From Streptomyces sp. MMG1533 (GTDB taxonomy: Bacteria > Actinomycetota > Actinomycetes > Streptomycetales > Streptomycetaceae): 64,000 nucleotides of DNA. The stretch covers positions 1 through 64,000 of the forward strand of contig NZ_LGDG01000223.1 in assembly GCF_001279775.1 (NCBI RefSeq), given 5' to 3'. The position numbers and the translations under genes were made by a program. The number at the start of each line of letters is the position of its first letter. Positions within the stretch are counted from its first letter, which is position 1. Below the pieces are notes generated by a model that saw nothing but the letters and a program-made list of their open reading frames with translations, had not been told where the DNA came from and made no database searches. This document shows positions 34,097 through 43,220 of this stretch, piece by piece.

Positions 34097-36325
34097 TCAC
34101 CGCCTTCGGTCGAGCAGCAGATCCTCGCTGGTCGCGTACACGGGCAGCAGGGAGGCGCAGGTCGCGAATTCGGTGACGACGTCCTGGCAGGTGCGGCCTG
34201 CCGGCCCGCCGACGCCGACGGTGACCGGCATGTCCTGCTCGGTCAGCGGGAGTGTCCACGCCCGCATCTGTTCCTGCGCCAGGCCGCCCGTCCGGGCCTC
34301 CGGGACCTGGCCGACGGCGACGTACATGTCGTCGACGCCCATCCCGGGAACGGCCTGCCACAGCAGGGTGTTGCCGTCATCGAGGAGAAGGTGCAGGGAT
34401 GTGCGCTGCTGGTCGGACAGGGTCCAGATCGGCAGGTCTCCCTCGAGGCCCTGGCGCTTACCGCTGTGTGTGATCTTGTTGCGGCGGCCCCGCACGACGA
34501 ACGACGCCTGCTCGATGGGCCGGTTCCAGTCCGGGGGTCGCTGCACCGTCACTTTGAGGTTGCGCTGCGGGTTGCCGGGGTCCTTCAGCCAGATCTGGTT
34601 GATGTCGGTGAGGGTGACGGTGGCGTAGTCGGTGGTGCGGGTGGATGCGGTGAGCGAGCCGGGAGCCCGCTGTTCGATGTAGTACCTGACCGGCGTGTTC
34701 AGGGGCGCCTCATGATCCTCAATGATCATCAGGTCGGAGGCGATGACCTGGTCGTCGATCAGCCCATACGGGCCGCGGACCAGCGTGCGGGAACCATCCT
34801 GAAGCTCCCTGTACACCGACAGTTCGTAGTCAAGGATCAGCTCCCTCAGCGTCAGTTTGATATAGCCCTCGTCGGAGAACTCCTCCACCGCGGTCAGCGG
34901 CAGAACCTCCCACAGAACGGCCTGATCGACGTGCAGGACGCTCGATGTCGCCGACGCGGTCGCGACCAGTTCGATGGCACCCTGCGTGGCCCCCGCGGGT
35001 GCGACCGCATCCGACGGAATCACATACCAGGAGGTTCCGGGAAGGGCGTAACCCGTTCCCGTGCTCGCACCTAGGTCAGTGTTCGCGGCGTTGTACCAGC
35101 GGATCCGGATCAGAGCCGTAGCCCAGGTGCCAGCCGCCGGATGCGCGAGCACTTGCGCCCGCCAGTTCGTTCCCTCGGAGACCGGGAACTTCGCCGAGCG
35201 GAGTGTGGATGCTGTCGCCGTCGACGACGAGACGGCCAGAGAGTAGGCGCCGTCGAACGCGGACAGCCCCCATGGTGTCGTGCGGGCGATCGTCGCCACA
35301 CCAGATGTGACCGTCCACCCGGCGATGCCCTGCTCGAACGACGAGTCGGCATACGGAAGCACCGACCCGGCCTGCAGTTTCGGCGCCACCGCAACGACGA
35401 CCGTCTCCAGCCGCATCACCTGCCCGGCGCTCGCCGAATCCAGTCCTGCCGCAACGGAACACGCGGCGGCATTCGCCGGGGCAACCATGGAGGCCCGCTG
35501 CCGGTACATGCCCGTCGCCGGCGTCGGCGGCGCCAGCGTGCTGCGTTGCGCGCCGACCTGGTTGCCGTTGCTGTCGTAGAAGCGCAGTTCGATCCACACC
35601 GTTGAGGCGATCGTCGGGGGCTGCAGGTAGGCGTAAGCCAGGTACTCGACACCCGGAGTCACGCTCGGGCGTTCCACTGCCAGGATCGACGCGTTGCCGG
35701 CGGCGACCGCGGTCATCGCCAGGGTGTGGCCGCCCGCGTAGTAGTTGTCGACGGCCCACGACATCACCGGGACCTGCCGGGAGATCGTCGCGTTGACGAT
35801 GGGAGTCCACCCGGACGCGTCGACCTCAGACGATTCCGTGTTGAAGGGGAGGAGGTTGCCCAGGATACGGATCGGCAGGCCCAGGTAGACGTTCTCCCAG
35901 AAATGGTTGACATTCGCGCCGGCCTCAGTCGAGCCGAGAAGTACCTGCGCGTTCGTCGCCCCCCATGGCGCCGCACCGGCCACGCTGACCCGGTGCCAGC
36001 CCGATGACGAGCCGGTCGTCAGCGCCGACCATGTGATGCCCACTTCAGCGCCGGCCCGGTTGAGCCAGCGGATCCCGATGCGCTCCGACGACACTCCGGC
36101 CGCGTCCGAGAACGTGTAGTAGACCGTGCCCGGAGTGACCGGATACGAGGTAACGGTGCGGGCCTGCATTTCGCCCGCCGCAACTGACCTGACGACGAGG
36201 CAGCCGTCCCCGTTCTGACCGCCCGTCCCCTTGCTGAGTGTGCAGTTGAGTTTGCTCGTCCACCCTGAGGTGTTCGGGTCGATGGACTCGGTGGTCGGGC
36301 TGAGGAGGTTTCCGGGGATCGCCAA
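34097..36325 (-). CDS. large minor tail protein with carbohydrate-binding-like repeats
   Basis: A 742-residue protein. The first two thirds contain three beta-sandwich units of about 150 residues, each with a W-x-R-VSV... or WRAQVLAHPAAG pattern and DSNGNQVGAQRSTL-like strands, resembling CBM4/9-type carbohydrate-binding domains. The last third (from about 480) resembles a distal tail protein, with YVAVGQVPEAR... and LPLTEQDMPV. The gene follows the tape measure by 9 bp, the usual Dit position. A fused sugar-binding region could help initial adsorption to the wall. Confidence 0.7.
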   Translation of the reverse strand: MAIPGNLLSPTTESIDPNTSGWTSKLNCTLSKGTGGQNGDGCLVVRSVAAGEMQARTVTSYPVTPGTVYYTFSDAAGVSSERIGIRWLNRAGAEVGITWSALTTGSSSGWHRVSVAGAAPWGATNAQVLLGSTEAGANVNHFWENVYLGLPIRILGNLLPFNTESSEVDASGWTPIVNATISRQVPVMSWAVDNYYAGGHTLAMTAVAAGNASILAVERPSVTPGVEYLAYAYLQPPTIASTVWIELRFYDSNGNQVGAQRSTLAPPTPATGMYRQRASMVAPANAAACSVAAGLDSASAGQVMRLETVVVAVAPKLQAGSVLPYADSSFEQGIAGWTVTSGVATIARTTPWGLSAFDGAYSLAVSSSTATASTLRSAKFPVSEGTNWRAQVLAHPAAGTWATALIRIRWYNAANTDLGASTGTGYALPGTSWYVIPSDAVAPAGATQGAIELVATASATSSVLHVDQAVLWEVLPLTAVEEFSDEGYIKLTLRELILDYELSVYRELQDGSRTLVRGPYGLIDDQVIASDLMIIEDHEAPLNTPVRYYIEQRAPGSLTASTRTTDYATVTLTDINQIWLKDPGNPQRNLKVTVQRPPDWNRPIEQASFVVRGRRNKITHSGKRQGLEGDLPIWTLSDQQRTSLHLLLDDGNTLLWQAVPGMGVDDMYVAVGQVPEARTGGLAQEQMRAWTLPLTEQDMPVTVGVGGPAGRTCQDVVTEFATCASLLPVYATSEDLLLDRRR

Positions 36326-36334
36326 GATTCCTCC

Positions 36335-39300
36335 TCAGCCTGCGTTGAGTACCTGAATGAGTTCGCCCTGTGCGGTGCGTACTTCGGTTCGGGCAATGTC
36401 GGTGATCTGCTCGTTCCCGACGAACACCGACACGGACAGGTCGCCGAGCTGCTGCGACGCCGACCGTGCGGCCAGCGACGTGAGCGCATTCGCCTGCGCC
36501 GTCGTGAACACCGGCTCCGGCCTGCCCGTGCCGTTGAACGCAAGGTTCATGCCGGGCTGCAGGTAGCCGCCGGAGTCGTAGGACCCCGGCTTGAACCCAT
36601 ACCAGCTGGTGAACAGGCTGTCGTTGTAGCCGCGAGCCCGCGAGCCCACGACGACGCCGTCGCCGCCTCTCGATTCGACCTTCGTCTTGCCGAGGGTGCC
36701 CGCCGTGTGGCCGACACCAGCAGCCGTGATGCCGACCTTGAATGCGCTGTTGCCGTTCTTGACCCATCCAGGGGGCGCCGCGTTGCCGCTGAACGCGTGC
36801 GTGCTCCACCTGCGGTGTGGCTTCTGCCCGCGAATGACGGACTCAATGGCGCTCATGAAGCCCGAGCAGTCCCACGAGGGGTTTCCGTTGCCGCCCCACT
36901 GGTACGGCAGCCCGTTCTGGGTTTTCGCCCACTTCAGCGCGGCCTGGATCTTCGGGCCGCCCACACCACCGGCGCCCTTCTTGTCGGCGTCCTTGCTGTA
37001 GCCGAACAGGGCGTCGAGGATTTTGTTGGGGATGCGGCGGATCATCGCCCCGAATCCGGTGTCCATGCCCGGGAATGACTTGAGGAGCGGGTTCACGGCC
37101 GCTTTCACGCCTGCCCGTGCCGACCCTTCCAGGGTGTCCTTCAGCCAGGACGCGCCCTTTTTGACTGCGTTCCACGCCGACGAGCCCGCGCCGGCTACGG
37201 CGTTGGCGGCCTTGCCGATCCAGCCGAAGATGCCGCCGTCCGCGAACGACTGCACGATGCCGCCGCCTGCGTAGCGCAGCGACCTGTCGGTCGGTGTGTT
37301 CGGGTCGCCGCCGAACACCGGGGCCAGGGCAGCCTTCACGCCCTGTGCGCCGCGGGACTTGGCGATCGAGTTCATCGCGCCGACGAAGCCGGAGCCGACG
37401 GCCCGGGTGAACTCGGGCCGCATGATGGCCTCGCCGCCCGACAGTTCGAGCGCCCCGCCTGTCGGGGAGACGAACCGGTGTACGTCACGGCCTGGCGTGT
37501 AGCCGGGCATGATGCCGCCGGACGCGAACTTGAACGTCTTCAGCTTCGGCGCCCCGAAGGCGTCGGCGACCTTGTTCCAGACGCCGACGATGCCCTTGTT
37601 GTAGACGGTGTCGACGACGAACTGGACGGGCGCACGTGCGACGGTCTTCAGGCGGTCCCACTGCTTCTTGATCGCGGCAACGGCGTCGGAGAACAGTCCC
37701 CCGAGCCCGCGGATGATGTTCCGCCAGCCGTCGAAGACCGGCTTGATGCCCCGGTCCCATGCCGTCCGCCCGATCGAGACGATCTGGTCGAAGGACGGCT
37801 TGATGGCCTCCTTCCACAGCCAGGTGGCCCACTTCCCGATCGTTTGCAGGCCGCCCCAAATGTTCTTGAACACGGGCCGCAGGTGTGTTTCCCACAGGGC
37901 TTTGCCTGCGGCCTTGATGTTGTCCCATGCGGGCTTGATGGCGTTGGTGTACAGCCACTTCGCCTTGTCCCCGATCCACGTGAACACCGGGGAGAAGACG
38001 CTGTTCCACAGCCACATGGCGTGTGCGGCGATCAGGTCGAAGGCTGGTTTGATCGCGTGGGTCCACAGCCACATCGCGATCGCGCCCACGATCTTGATCG
38101 TGGCGATGATCGGCAGCAGAACGAGCACGACGATCGCCGTGAGCAGGATCTTCGCCGCCGCGGCGATCAGGTCGAAGGACGGCTTGATGGCGTTCGTCCA
38201 CAGCCACATCGCCCACCGGCCGACCGTCTGCAGTGCCTCCCAGATGAACGTGAACGTCGGCTTGAGGACGTTGTTCCACGCCCACAGAACCGCGGTCTGG
38301 ATCGCCGACCAAACGGCCTGCACCAGATCGCGGAACCAGCCGAACTTGTTGTACGCGTAGATGACCAGTGCGATCAGGGCAAGGATCGCCAGCCCGATCA
38401 GAACCAGCGGGTTCGCCGCCAGAGCGGCGTTGAACGCCCACACGGCGATGGTCCAGATCTTCGTCGCCAGAATGATCCCGTAGATCAGCAGGATGAACCA
38501 CGGCGCCTTGTCCGCGATGATGCCGATCGCTTCAGCCACGCCGCCCAGCAGCGTGAGCAGCGGGCCGGAAAGCGGCGACAGGGCTGCGCCGATACTCAGG
38601 AACGCGCCCGCGATCTTGCCGAGCGTGTCCGCCAGCAGCGGCCCGTGTTCCGACGAGTAGGCCAGGAATCGCTCGAACTCCGGCGACCCCTTCAGGCTCG
38701 TACCCCAGGTCGCGAACCGGCCCGTGATCGACTGCATCCGAGACGAGATGGAGTCCATGTGCGGCAGGAAGGCATCGATCACGCCTGCCATGCCCTTGAT
38801 GACGTTACCGAAGGCGACACCCAGCCCGACGATGGCGGGCGTCACGTTCGCCTGCAGATCCCGCTTGAAGCCCTGCCAGAACGGCGACTTCACCGAAGCC
38901 GACGCCCGGTCCTGCAGCGTCCTGATGGCCGCAGCAGCGCCGAGCACAAACGGCGTCAACGTCGGCAGCGTGTTCCGCAACGACACCAGCGCCCGCGTGA
39001 AAATCGGCATCACCGCAGGCTGCAACGCCTTCGACCACTCCGAGAACGCCGACCGCAGATCAAGGAACGCGTTGAACGTCTCCCGCGCCGCCGGCGTCAG
39101 CTTCGCCAACTCAGCCCGGTACTTGGCCTGCGCAATCGCAGCCTGATCCACCCCGGCGGCCGCCGAAACCGACGCCGACTCGATCTGCCGCTGAGCCGAC
39201 GCAACCGACTCCGCGCCAGCCTCCTGGGCCTGAACCACACGCTCCTGCGCCCGGGCGATCGTCTCGGCGCCCTGCCGCTGCGTCTCCGCGACGTTCCGCT

Positions 39301-40858
39301 GGGCGTCCGCAAGCTTCGACTGCGCCTCGGCGATCGACCGCGAGTTCTGGATCTGGGTTTTCGTGACGTTCTGCTGCGCCGACGCCAGTGCTGCCGTCTT
39401 GTCAGTGACGTCCTGCTGGGCGTTCGCCAGCTGCTCTTGCGCCGACTTGACCGTGTCGGAGCCCTCAACGCCCGCCTTGTTCGCGGCGGCCGTCTCCGTC
39501 TTGAGGCGCTTCGTCTCGGTCGTCTGCTCCTTCAGGCGCTGCACGGCCTGGTCGTACTGCAGCAGCGCCTTCTGCTTGTCGAGTTCGGTCGCTGTCTCCG
39601 ACTGCAGCACCCGGTCGCGTTCGATCGTCGCTTCCTTCAGCGCGATCTCGGCGTCCCGCTGCGAGAGCTTGCTGTCCGTCAGCCGGTTATCGAGATCCTC
39701 CAGTTGCTGTGTGGCCTCCCTGCGGGCCGCCACCAAATCGAGCTGGGCCTGCCGTGCACTCTTCTGCGACTGTGCGAGATCCCGCTCGGCGCGCGACACG
39801 TCCGCGTTCGCTTGCTGCATCCGGTCCGCGGCCTGCGCGTAAGCGTCCGCGAGGGACTGGCGGGCAGACTTCACCTGCTCCGCGGCGCGCGCATTGTTCT
39901 GCGCGGCCTGCCGGACAGCATCCGACACACCCCGCTCCGCCTCGGCGACCTGCCGGGCCGCATTACGCTGCGCAGACGCCAACGCCTGCTGCGCCCCCGC
40001 CAGTTGCCGAGCCTTCGAAGCGCCCTGCCCCGCCGCCTGGCCGCCCTGATAGGTGGCGTTCGTCGCCGCATCCTGGGCCGCCTTCTGCGCCTGCAACGCC
40101 CCCGCGATCCCCTTGAATGCCGGGGCCGCCACTAGCGCGATACCGCCGATACCAGCCGCAGCGGCAACACCGGCAGCCGCGATCGCACCCAGACCAGCCG
40201 CGACCACCGGCAGAGCCGGGATGATCGCCGGGCCGAACGCGATCGCCGCCGTCGTCAGCAGGTTGAGGTTGGCTGCGGCCGACCGGGTGTCGACGTCGAC
40301 GTTCGCCGTCTGCCCGTCGAGCCGGTTCACCATCACCTGAAAGGCGGTCAACTGGGCCGATGCGGCAGCAACATCTGCGCGCACCTGCACGTCCGCATCC
40401 GAAGCCGACAGGCGTTGCAGACGCTCCTGCAGTCGGGCGATCCGGGCCGTGGCCTCCGCCGCGTCGATGTCGACACCGACCTGCATGTCGCGCATCGCCA
40501 ACAGCTGGGTACGGATCCGTGCGATCTCCCGCTGGGCGTCGGTACTGTCCGCGTCGATCTCAACGTCAGGGAGGTCCCTCAGAGCGGCCTCAACGCGGGT
40601 GCGGAACGCCCGCCCGAACGCCCCACCCGTATCCGAGCCGGACCGGGTCGCCGCCGGGGTCGCAGTCCGGCCGCCCGTCGTGATGCCGCTACGGACCGCC
40701 GACGCGATCTGGGTGGAGACGTGGCGGCCGATGACCCGCCCGATCTCCTCGCCCACCTCATCGGCCGCAGGGACCAGCTGCTGCTGCATCCGCCGGCGAA
40801 TGCCCTGAGCGTTGGGCAGAACATCAACTTCGACGCTGCCGACAGAGATTGCGGGCAC
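36335..40858 (-). CDS. tape measure protein with NlpC/P60-type domain
   Basis: A 1507-residue protein, the longest gene here. It sets tail length. It has an N-terminal coiled region (1-130), a hydrophobic stretch (about 190-260), long Gln/Ala/Arg-rich coiled coils (about 270-600) and central membrane-like helices (about 780-900). Trp-rich repeats LWKEAIKPSFDQI... (about 850-1050) follow. Near residue 1330 an NlpC/P60 peptidase motif, WDCSGFMSAIES, with a later His, could cut peptidoglycan peptides during DNA injection. The start is GTG at 40858. It is flanked by the G-T chaperones and the Dit-like gene. Confidence 0.9.
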   Translation of the reverse strand: MPAISVGSVEVDVLPNAQGIRRRMQQQLVPAADEVGEEIGRVIGRHVSTQIASAVRSGITTGGRTATPAATRSGSDTGGAFGRAFRTRVEAALRDLPDVEIDADSTDAQREIARIRTQLLAMRDMQVGVDIDAAEATARIARLQERLQRLSASDADVQVRADVAAASAQLTAFQVMVNRLDGQTANVDVDTRSAAANLNLLTTAAIAFGPAIIPALPVVAAGLGAIAAAGVAAAAGIGGIALVAAPAFKGIAGALQAQKAAQDAATNATYQGGQAAGQGASKARQLAGAQQALASAQRNAARQVAEAERGVSDAVRQAAQNNARAAEQVKSARQSLADAYAQAADRMQQANADVSRAERDLAQSQKSARQAQLDLVAARREATQQLEDLDNRLTDSKLSQRDAEIALKEATIERDRVLQSETATELDKQKALLQYDQAVQRLKEQTTETKRLKTETAAANKAGVEGSDTVKSAQEQLANAQQDVTDKTAALASAQQNVTKTQIQNSRSIAEAQSKLADAQRNVAETQRQGAETIARAQERVVQAQEAGAESVASAQRQIESASVSAAAGVDQAAIAQAKYRAELAKLTPAARETFNAFLDLRSAFSEWSKALQPAVMPIFTRALVSLRNTLPTLTPFVLGAAAAIRTLQDRASASVKSPFWQGFKRDLQANVTPAIVGLGVAFGNVIKGMAGVIDAFLPHMDSISSRMQSITGRFATWGTSLKGSPEFERFLAYSSEHGPLLADTLGKIAGAFLSIGAALSPLSGPLLTLLGGVAEAIGIIADKAPWFILLIYGIILATKIWTIAVWAFNAALAANPLVLIGLAILALIALVIYAYNKFGWFRDLVQAVWSAIQTAVLWAWNNVLKPTFTFIWEALQTVGRWAMWLWTNAIKPSFDLIAAAAKILLTAIVVLVLLPIIATIKIVGAIAMWLWTHAIKPAFDLIAAHAMWLWNSVFSPVFTWIGDKAKWLYTNAIKPAWDNIKAAGKALWETHLRPVFKNIWGGLQTIGKWATWLWKEAIKPSFDQIVSIGRTAWDRGIKPVFDGWRNIIRGLGGLFSDAVAAIKKQWDRLKTVARAPVQFVVDTVYNKGIVGVWNKVADAFGAPKLKTFKFASGGIMPGYTPGRDVHRFVSPTGGALELSGGEAIMRPEFTRAVGSGFVGAMNSIAKSRGAQGVKAALAPVFGGDPNTPTDRSLRYAGGGIVQSFADGGIFGWIGKAANAVAGAGSSAWNAVKKGASWLKDTLEGSARAGVKAAVNPLLKSFPGMDTGFGAMIRRIPNKILDALFGYSKDADKKGAGGVGGPKIQAALKWAKTQNGLPYQWGGNGNPSWDCSGFMSAIESVIRGQKPHRRWSTHAFSGNAAPPGWVKNGNSAFKVGITAAGVGHTAGTLGKTKVESRGGDGVVVGSRARGYNDSLFTSWYGFKPGSYDSGGYLQPGMNLAFNGTGRPEPVFTTAQANALTSLAARSASQQLGDLSVSVFVGNEQITDIARTEVRTAQGELIQVLNAG

Positions 40859-40877
40859 TGAGGGCCTCCCCCCAGCG

Positions 40878-41713
40878 CTATGCGGCGCTCCCGTTGATGA
40901 TCCGGAACAGGGTGTTCGCCTGGTCGTCCGTGAGCTTCTGCTTCGCCCGCGCAGGCTTCGCGCCCGGGCGGCGAATCGGCTCCGGAGCCTGCGGCCGCTT
41001 CGACTTGTGCTCGGTGTTCACACAGATCAGCACGTACTCAAGGCGTGCCACACGGTCAGCGACGGTGGCCAGCAGCTGCTCAACCTGCGACCAGCGGCCC
41101 TTCTCCGGCTCACCCTTCTCCGCCTGCTCCGCCACCTCTTCGTCTGACATGGCATTCCGCAGCGCCGTCCACGTCGCCGACTCTGGAGGCAGGCGCTGGA
41201 TCAGGACCCGAAGGCGCCGAGCCGTCATCTCGCCGCGGTGGTAGGCGTCGATCTGGTCGGCATCCCGCGGATAGTAGAAGGCGAGATCTCCCTCTACCGC
41301 CTCCGCGTGCGCCTCGACGACGGAGCGGGTCCACTGGATTTCCCCAGGCTCTCACCCGCGCGGGTCGCCGCATCATTGATCAGCTCGCCGACCTCGTCGT
41401 TCGTCGGGTCAAGATCCAGGAAGACTTCGTAGTCGTCGGGGTGGAGGACGATCTCCATGAACGCACCGACCTGCCCGTTGTTCAGCAGGTTCTGCCACGA
41501 CTGCCGCCATGCCCCCGGCGGAATGATGCGAACTTCCTCACCGCACAGCATCCCGGTGACGTGCTTGTTGACGGCCTCGGACTCCTGCGCTTCCGCCTCC
41601 GTCACGTCCGGCTCGACGAAGTCGTCCTCCGGCTCCTCGATGCGGCGCTGCGCCGCCGGACGGGAAGTCGATCGAGCTGGCGTGCGCGGCTTGCGATTCG
41701 TGGCACTGGCCAT
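40878..41713 (-). CDS. tail assembly chaperone G-T fusion made by -1 frameshift
   Basis: The 139-aa G frame and the downstream frame ending at 40878 overlap. The second frame is open upstream of its first ATG (41228), back to the slippery site, and encodes EIQWTRSVVEAHAEAVEGDL..., ending in MTARRLRVLIQRLPP. A -1 shift at GGGGAAA (41339-41345) joins 125 residues of G to 153 residues of T, giving about 278 residues. This arrangement, just upstream of the tape measure gene, is the classic siphovirus G/G-T pair that wraps the tape measure during tail assembly. Confidence 0.8.
41294..41713 (-). CDS. tail assembly chaperone G
   Basis: A 139-residue product of normal termination. It has a basic N-terminus (MASATNRKPRTPARSTSRPA), an acidic helical middle and an Arg-rich end reading SSRRTRRR. 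It is made in excess of the G-T fusion. The start has the leader AGGAGGCCCGCGCC-ATG, one of the repeated start-associated sequences in this phage. A large hairpin at 41757-41802 separates it from the major tail gene. Confidence 0.8.
   Translation of the reverse strand: MASATNRKPRTPARSTSRPAAQRRIEEPEDDFVEPDVTEAEAQESEAVNKHVTGMLCGEEVRIIPPGAWRQSWQNLLNNGQVGAFMEIVLHPDDYEVFLDLDPTNDEVGELINDAATRAGESLGKSSGPAPSSRRTRRR
41339..41345 (-). promoter_or_regulatory. programmed -1 frameshift site GGGGAAA
   Basis: In frame zero the codons read CTG-GGG-AAA. The heptamer G-GGG-AAA lets the Gly-tRNA re-pair on GGG and the Lys-tRNA slip to GAA, moving the ribosome by -1 into the open T frame. The position, 43 bases before the G stop, is typical for siphovirus chaperone genes. 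Confidence 0.65.
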
Positions 41714-41756
41714 GGCGCGGGCCTCCTATGTTCTGGCGCGGGACAGGAATAGTGAG

Positions 41757-41802
41757 GTGGGCGGGCCGGGCCCGCGCCGGCTGGCTCATCCAGCCCGCCC
41801 AC
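41757..41802 (-). terminator. hairpin between major tail and chaperone genes
   Basis: A perfect 10-bp stem GTGGGCGGGC/GCCCGCCCAC closes 4 bases after the major tail gene; the loop contains further GC-rich pairing. It probably reduces downstream transcription or stabilises the abundant tail-protein message. Confidence 0.7.
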
Positions 41803-41806
41803 CAGC

Positions 41807-42394
41807 TCAGGAGCCCGAGTAGGCGGGCGTCGCGGGAATCTTGTCGACGTGGTAGACCGTGTTCCCGGACGCGTCCGGGTAGGTGGTGATCGTCCACTCG
41901 TAGCCGGACATCTCGTCCTGCTTGAACGTGACGTCGGACCGGTCGTTGATCTCGCCCTCGGGGACGTAGAAGCCCTTGTAGGCGTCACCGTCGATGACGA
42001 GGAACCAGAACGCGCGACGGTCCGGAACCGGGCTGGCCGTCTCCGCGTACTTGGTGAGGCCGTCGCCGTCCGGCTCCAGATCCGCCGTGTCCAGCCGGTA
42101 CTGCAGCGACTGCACCGCCACCCGGGAGGTCTCCCAGACGGTCAGGCCGAACGTGCGCACCGACTTGGTGATCTGCGTGCGGAACGGCGACGTCAGACCC
42201 CACGGAGTGAACTCCTGCGAGTCCTCATCGAACCCGTAGGTCAGACCGTCGTCCGAGATCGCACCCAGCGGCTCCCACGGAGAAGCTGGCTGAACCAGCG
42301 GCGACGCGGGCGCCGCCGTACCCACCGGCGCGACAAAGCCGCCGCCGTTCGCGCCCACCAGGGCGAGATCCGCGGCGCGGGTGATGTTGACCAT
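41807..42394 (-). CDS. major tail protein
   Basis: A 195-residue beta-rich protein of the tail tube type. It has an N-terminal arm (NITRAADLALVGANGGGFVAPVGTAAP), then SDDGLTYGFDEDSQEF, TVWETSRVAVQSLQY and a C-terminal EWTITTYPDASGN strand. The order (neck proteins, this gene, G/G-T, tape measure) fixes the assignment. ATG at 42394 is used, with GGAG seven bases upstream; the longer frame start is not needed. Confidence 0.85.
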   Translation of the reverse strand: MVNITRAADLALVGANGGGFVAPVGTAAPASPLVQPASPWEPLGAISDDGLTYGFDEDSQEFTPWGLTSPFRTQITKSVRTFGLTVWETSRVAVQSLQYRLDTADLEPDGDGLTKYAETASPVPDRRAFWFLVIDGDAYKGFYVPEGEINDRSDVTFKQDEMSGYEWTITTYPDASGNTVYHVDKIPATPAYSGS

Positions 42395-42465
42395 GAGATG
42401 TCTCCAGACATGGAAGAGCCCGCGCACGGGCGGGAAAACGGGTCCGGCGCGGGCCCAGCCGACGG

Positions 42466-42858
42466 TCAGGAGACCGGATGGCAGAAGATTTCGAATGTGG
42501 CGCCGAAGCGGCGCAGGTTGGGGTTTTCATACGGACGCCATGTCGGCGCCGCGATGGTGCGGGCCGATGTGAAGACCGCCGCGGCTGTGACCGCTCCCCG
42601 CAGTTGCGTGAGGAGCAGTGAGCGTGTCTGGCTCATGAGTTGCGACGCCGCTTGCCGGGATGCCGCGTACACGTCGATGTCGACGAAGGCGCGGTCAAGG
42701 CGGAGCCCGTCATCGCCGCCGCCAGTCCTTTGGATCTGGATGACAGGCAAGACCTCGCCCAGGTCGGCCGGAAGGTCTGTCAGGACTCGCACGTCGAGTC
42801 CAGACGCCAGCCAGGCGACGAGTTCCGCCTCGATATCGACGCTGCCGACGTCCGCCAT
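42466..42858 (-). CDS. tail terminator protein
   Basis: A 130-residue protein (VDIEAELVAWLASGLDVRVLTDLP, an IQRTGGGDDGL turn, then FVDIDVYAASRQAASQLMSQTRSLLLTQ). This is the pattern of the alpha/beta tail terminator (lambda gpU-like) that caps the tail tube before head joining. It overlaps the upstream neck gene by 1 bp and precedes the major tail gene. Role inferred from fold pattern and gene order. Confidence 0.75.
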   Translation of the reverse strand: MADVGSVDIEAELVAWLASGLDVRVLTDLPADLGEVLPVIQIQRTGGGDDGLRLDRAFVDIDVYAASRQAASQLMSQTRSLLLTQLRGAVTAAAVFTSARTIAAPTWRPYENPNLRRFGATFEIFCHPVS

Positions 42859-43184
42859 CAGTTCCGCCCGCCCAGCTGTGCGGCACGCAGCAAGACGTGG
42901 TGCGCGGTGACCCGTTCGGTGCCGTACTCCACCCAGCGGGCGTAGTGGGCGGTGTTGCGGACGTAGCCGACGGCTCGGTCTCGGCGGCGTCCGCCGCGCG
43001 GCGTGCTGTCCGTCTCCCAGGAATCTCGGTAGTGGCCCGGGTGCGGGCCTCCGGCATCGACGGGTGACAGGCCGACCGCGACGCCCTTGATGACCTCGGC
43101 GCGGCGCAGCATCTCCGCCTGCATGCCGGGCATGCGCAGCATCTGGCCGATGCCTTTACGGTTCGCCTTGAACCGTGCTGCCAT
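42858..43184 (-). CDS. HK97 gp10-like neck/tail completion protein
   Basis: A 108-residue basic protein with SPVDAGGPHPGHYRDSW and YARWVEYGTERVTAHHVLLRAA, the pattern of the HK97 gp10 family that bridges head and tail. ATG at 43184 follows GGAGGGG and fits family length; the longer upstream frame runs into the reverse-strand gene. The 36-bp gap to that gene and an inverted repeat at 43158-43176 within its 5' end are notable. Confidence 0.8.
   Translation of the reverse strand: MAARFKANRKGIGQMLRMPGMQAEMLRRAEVIKGVAVGLSPVDAGGPHPGHYRDSWETDSTPRGGRRRDRAVGYVRNTAHYARWVEYGTERVTAHHVLLRAAQLGGRN
43158..43176. promoter_or_regulatory. inverted repeat upstream of the reverse-strand gene
   Basis: ACGGTTC-gcctt-GAACCGT is a perfect 7-bp dyad inside the start of the neck gene, 45 bp before the plus-strand DUF4429-like gene. 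It could be an operator for that gene's own promoter. Confidence 0.4.
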
Positions 43185-43220
43185 AGCCCCTCCAGAAACT
43201 CGCGCAACCCAGGGGGCAGC

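Noticed and set aside
32400..34361. 653-aa minus-strand frame
   Set aside because: The part upstream of 33002 is out of frame with the hub-like and Dit-like genes and is Arg/His-rich noise. Only the 200 codons from GTG 33002 are supported.
37478..40135. 885-aa open frame on the plus strand across the tape measure gene
   Set aside because: It mirrors the coding frame of the tape measure gene, is Arg/Asp-rich without domain character and has no ribosome site. It is a shadow caused by GC-rich codon use.
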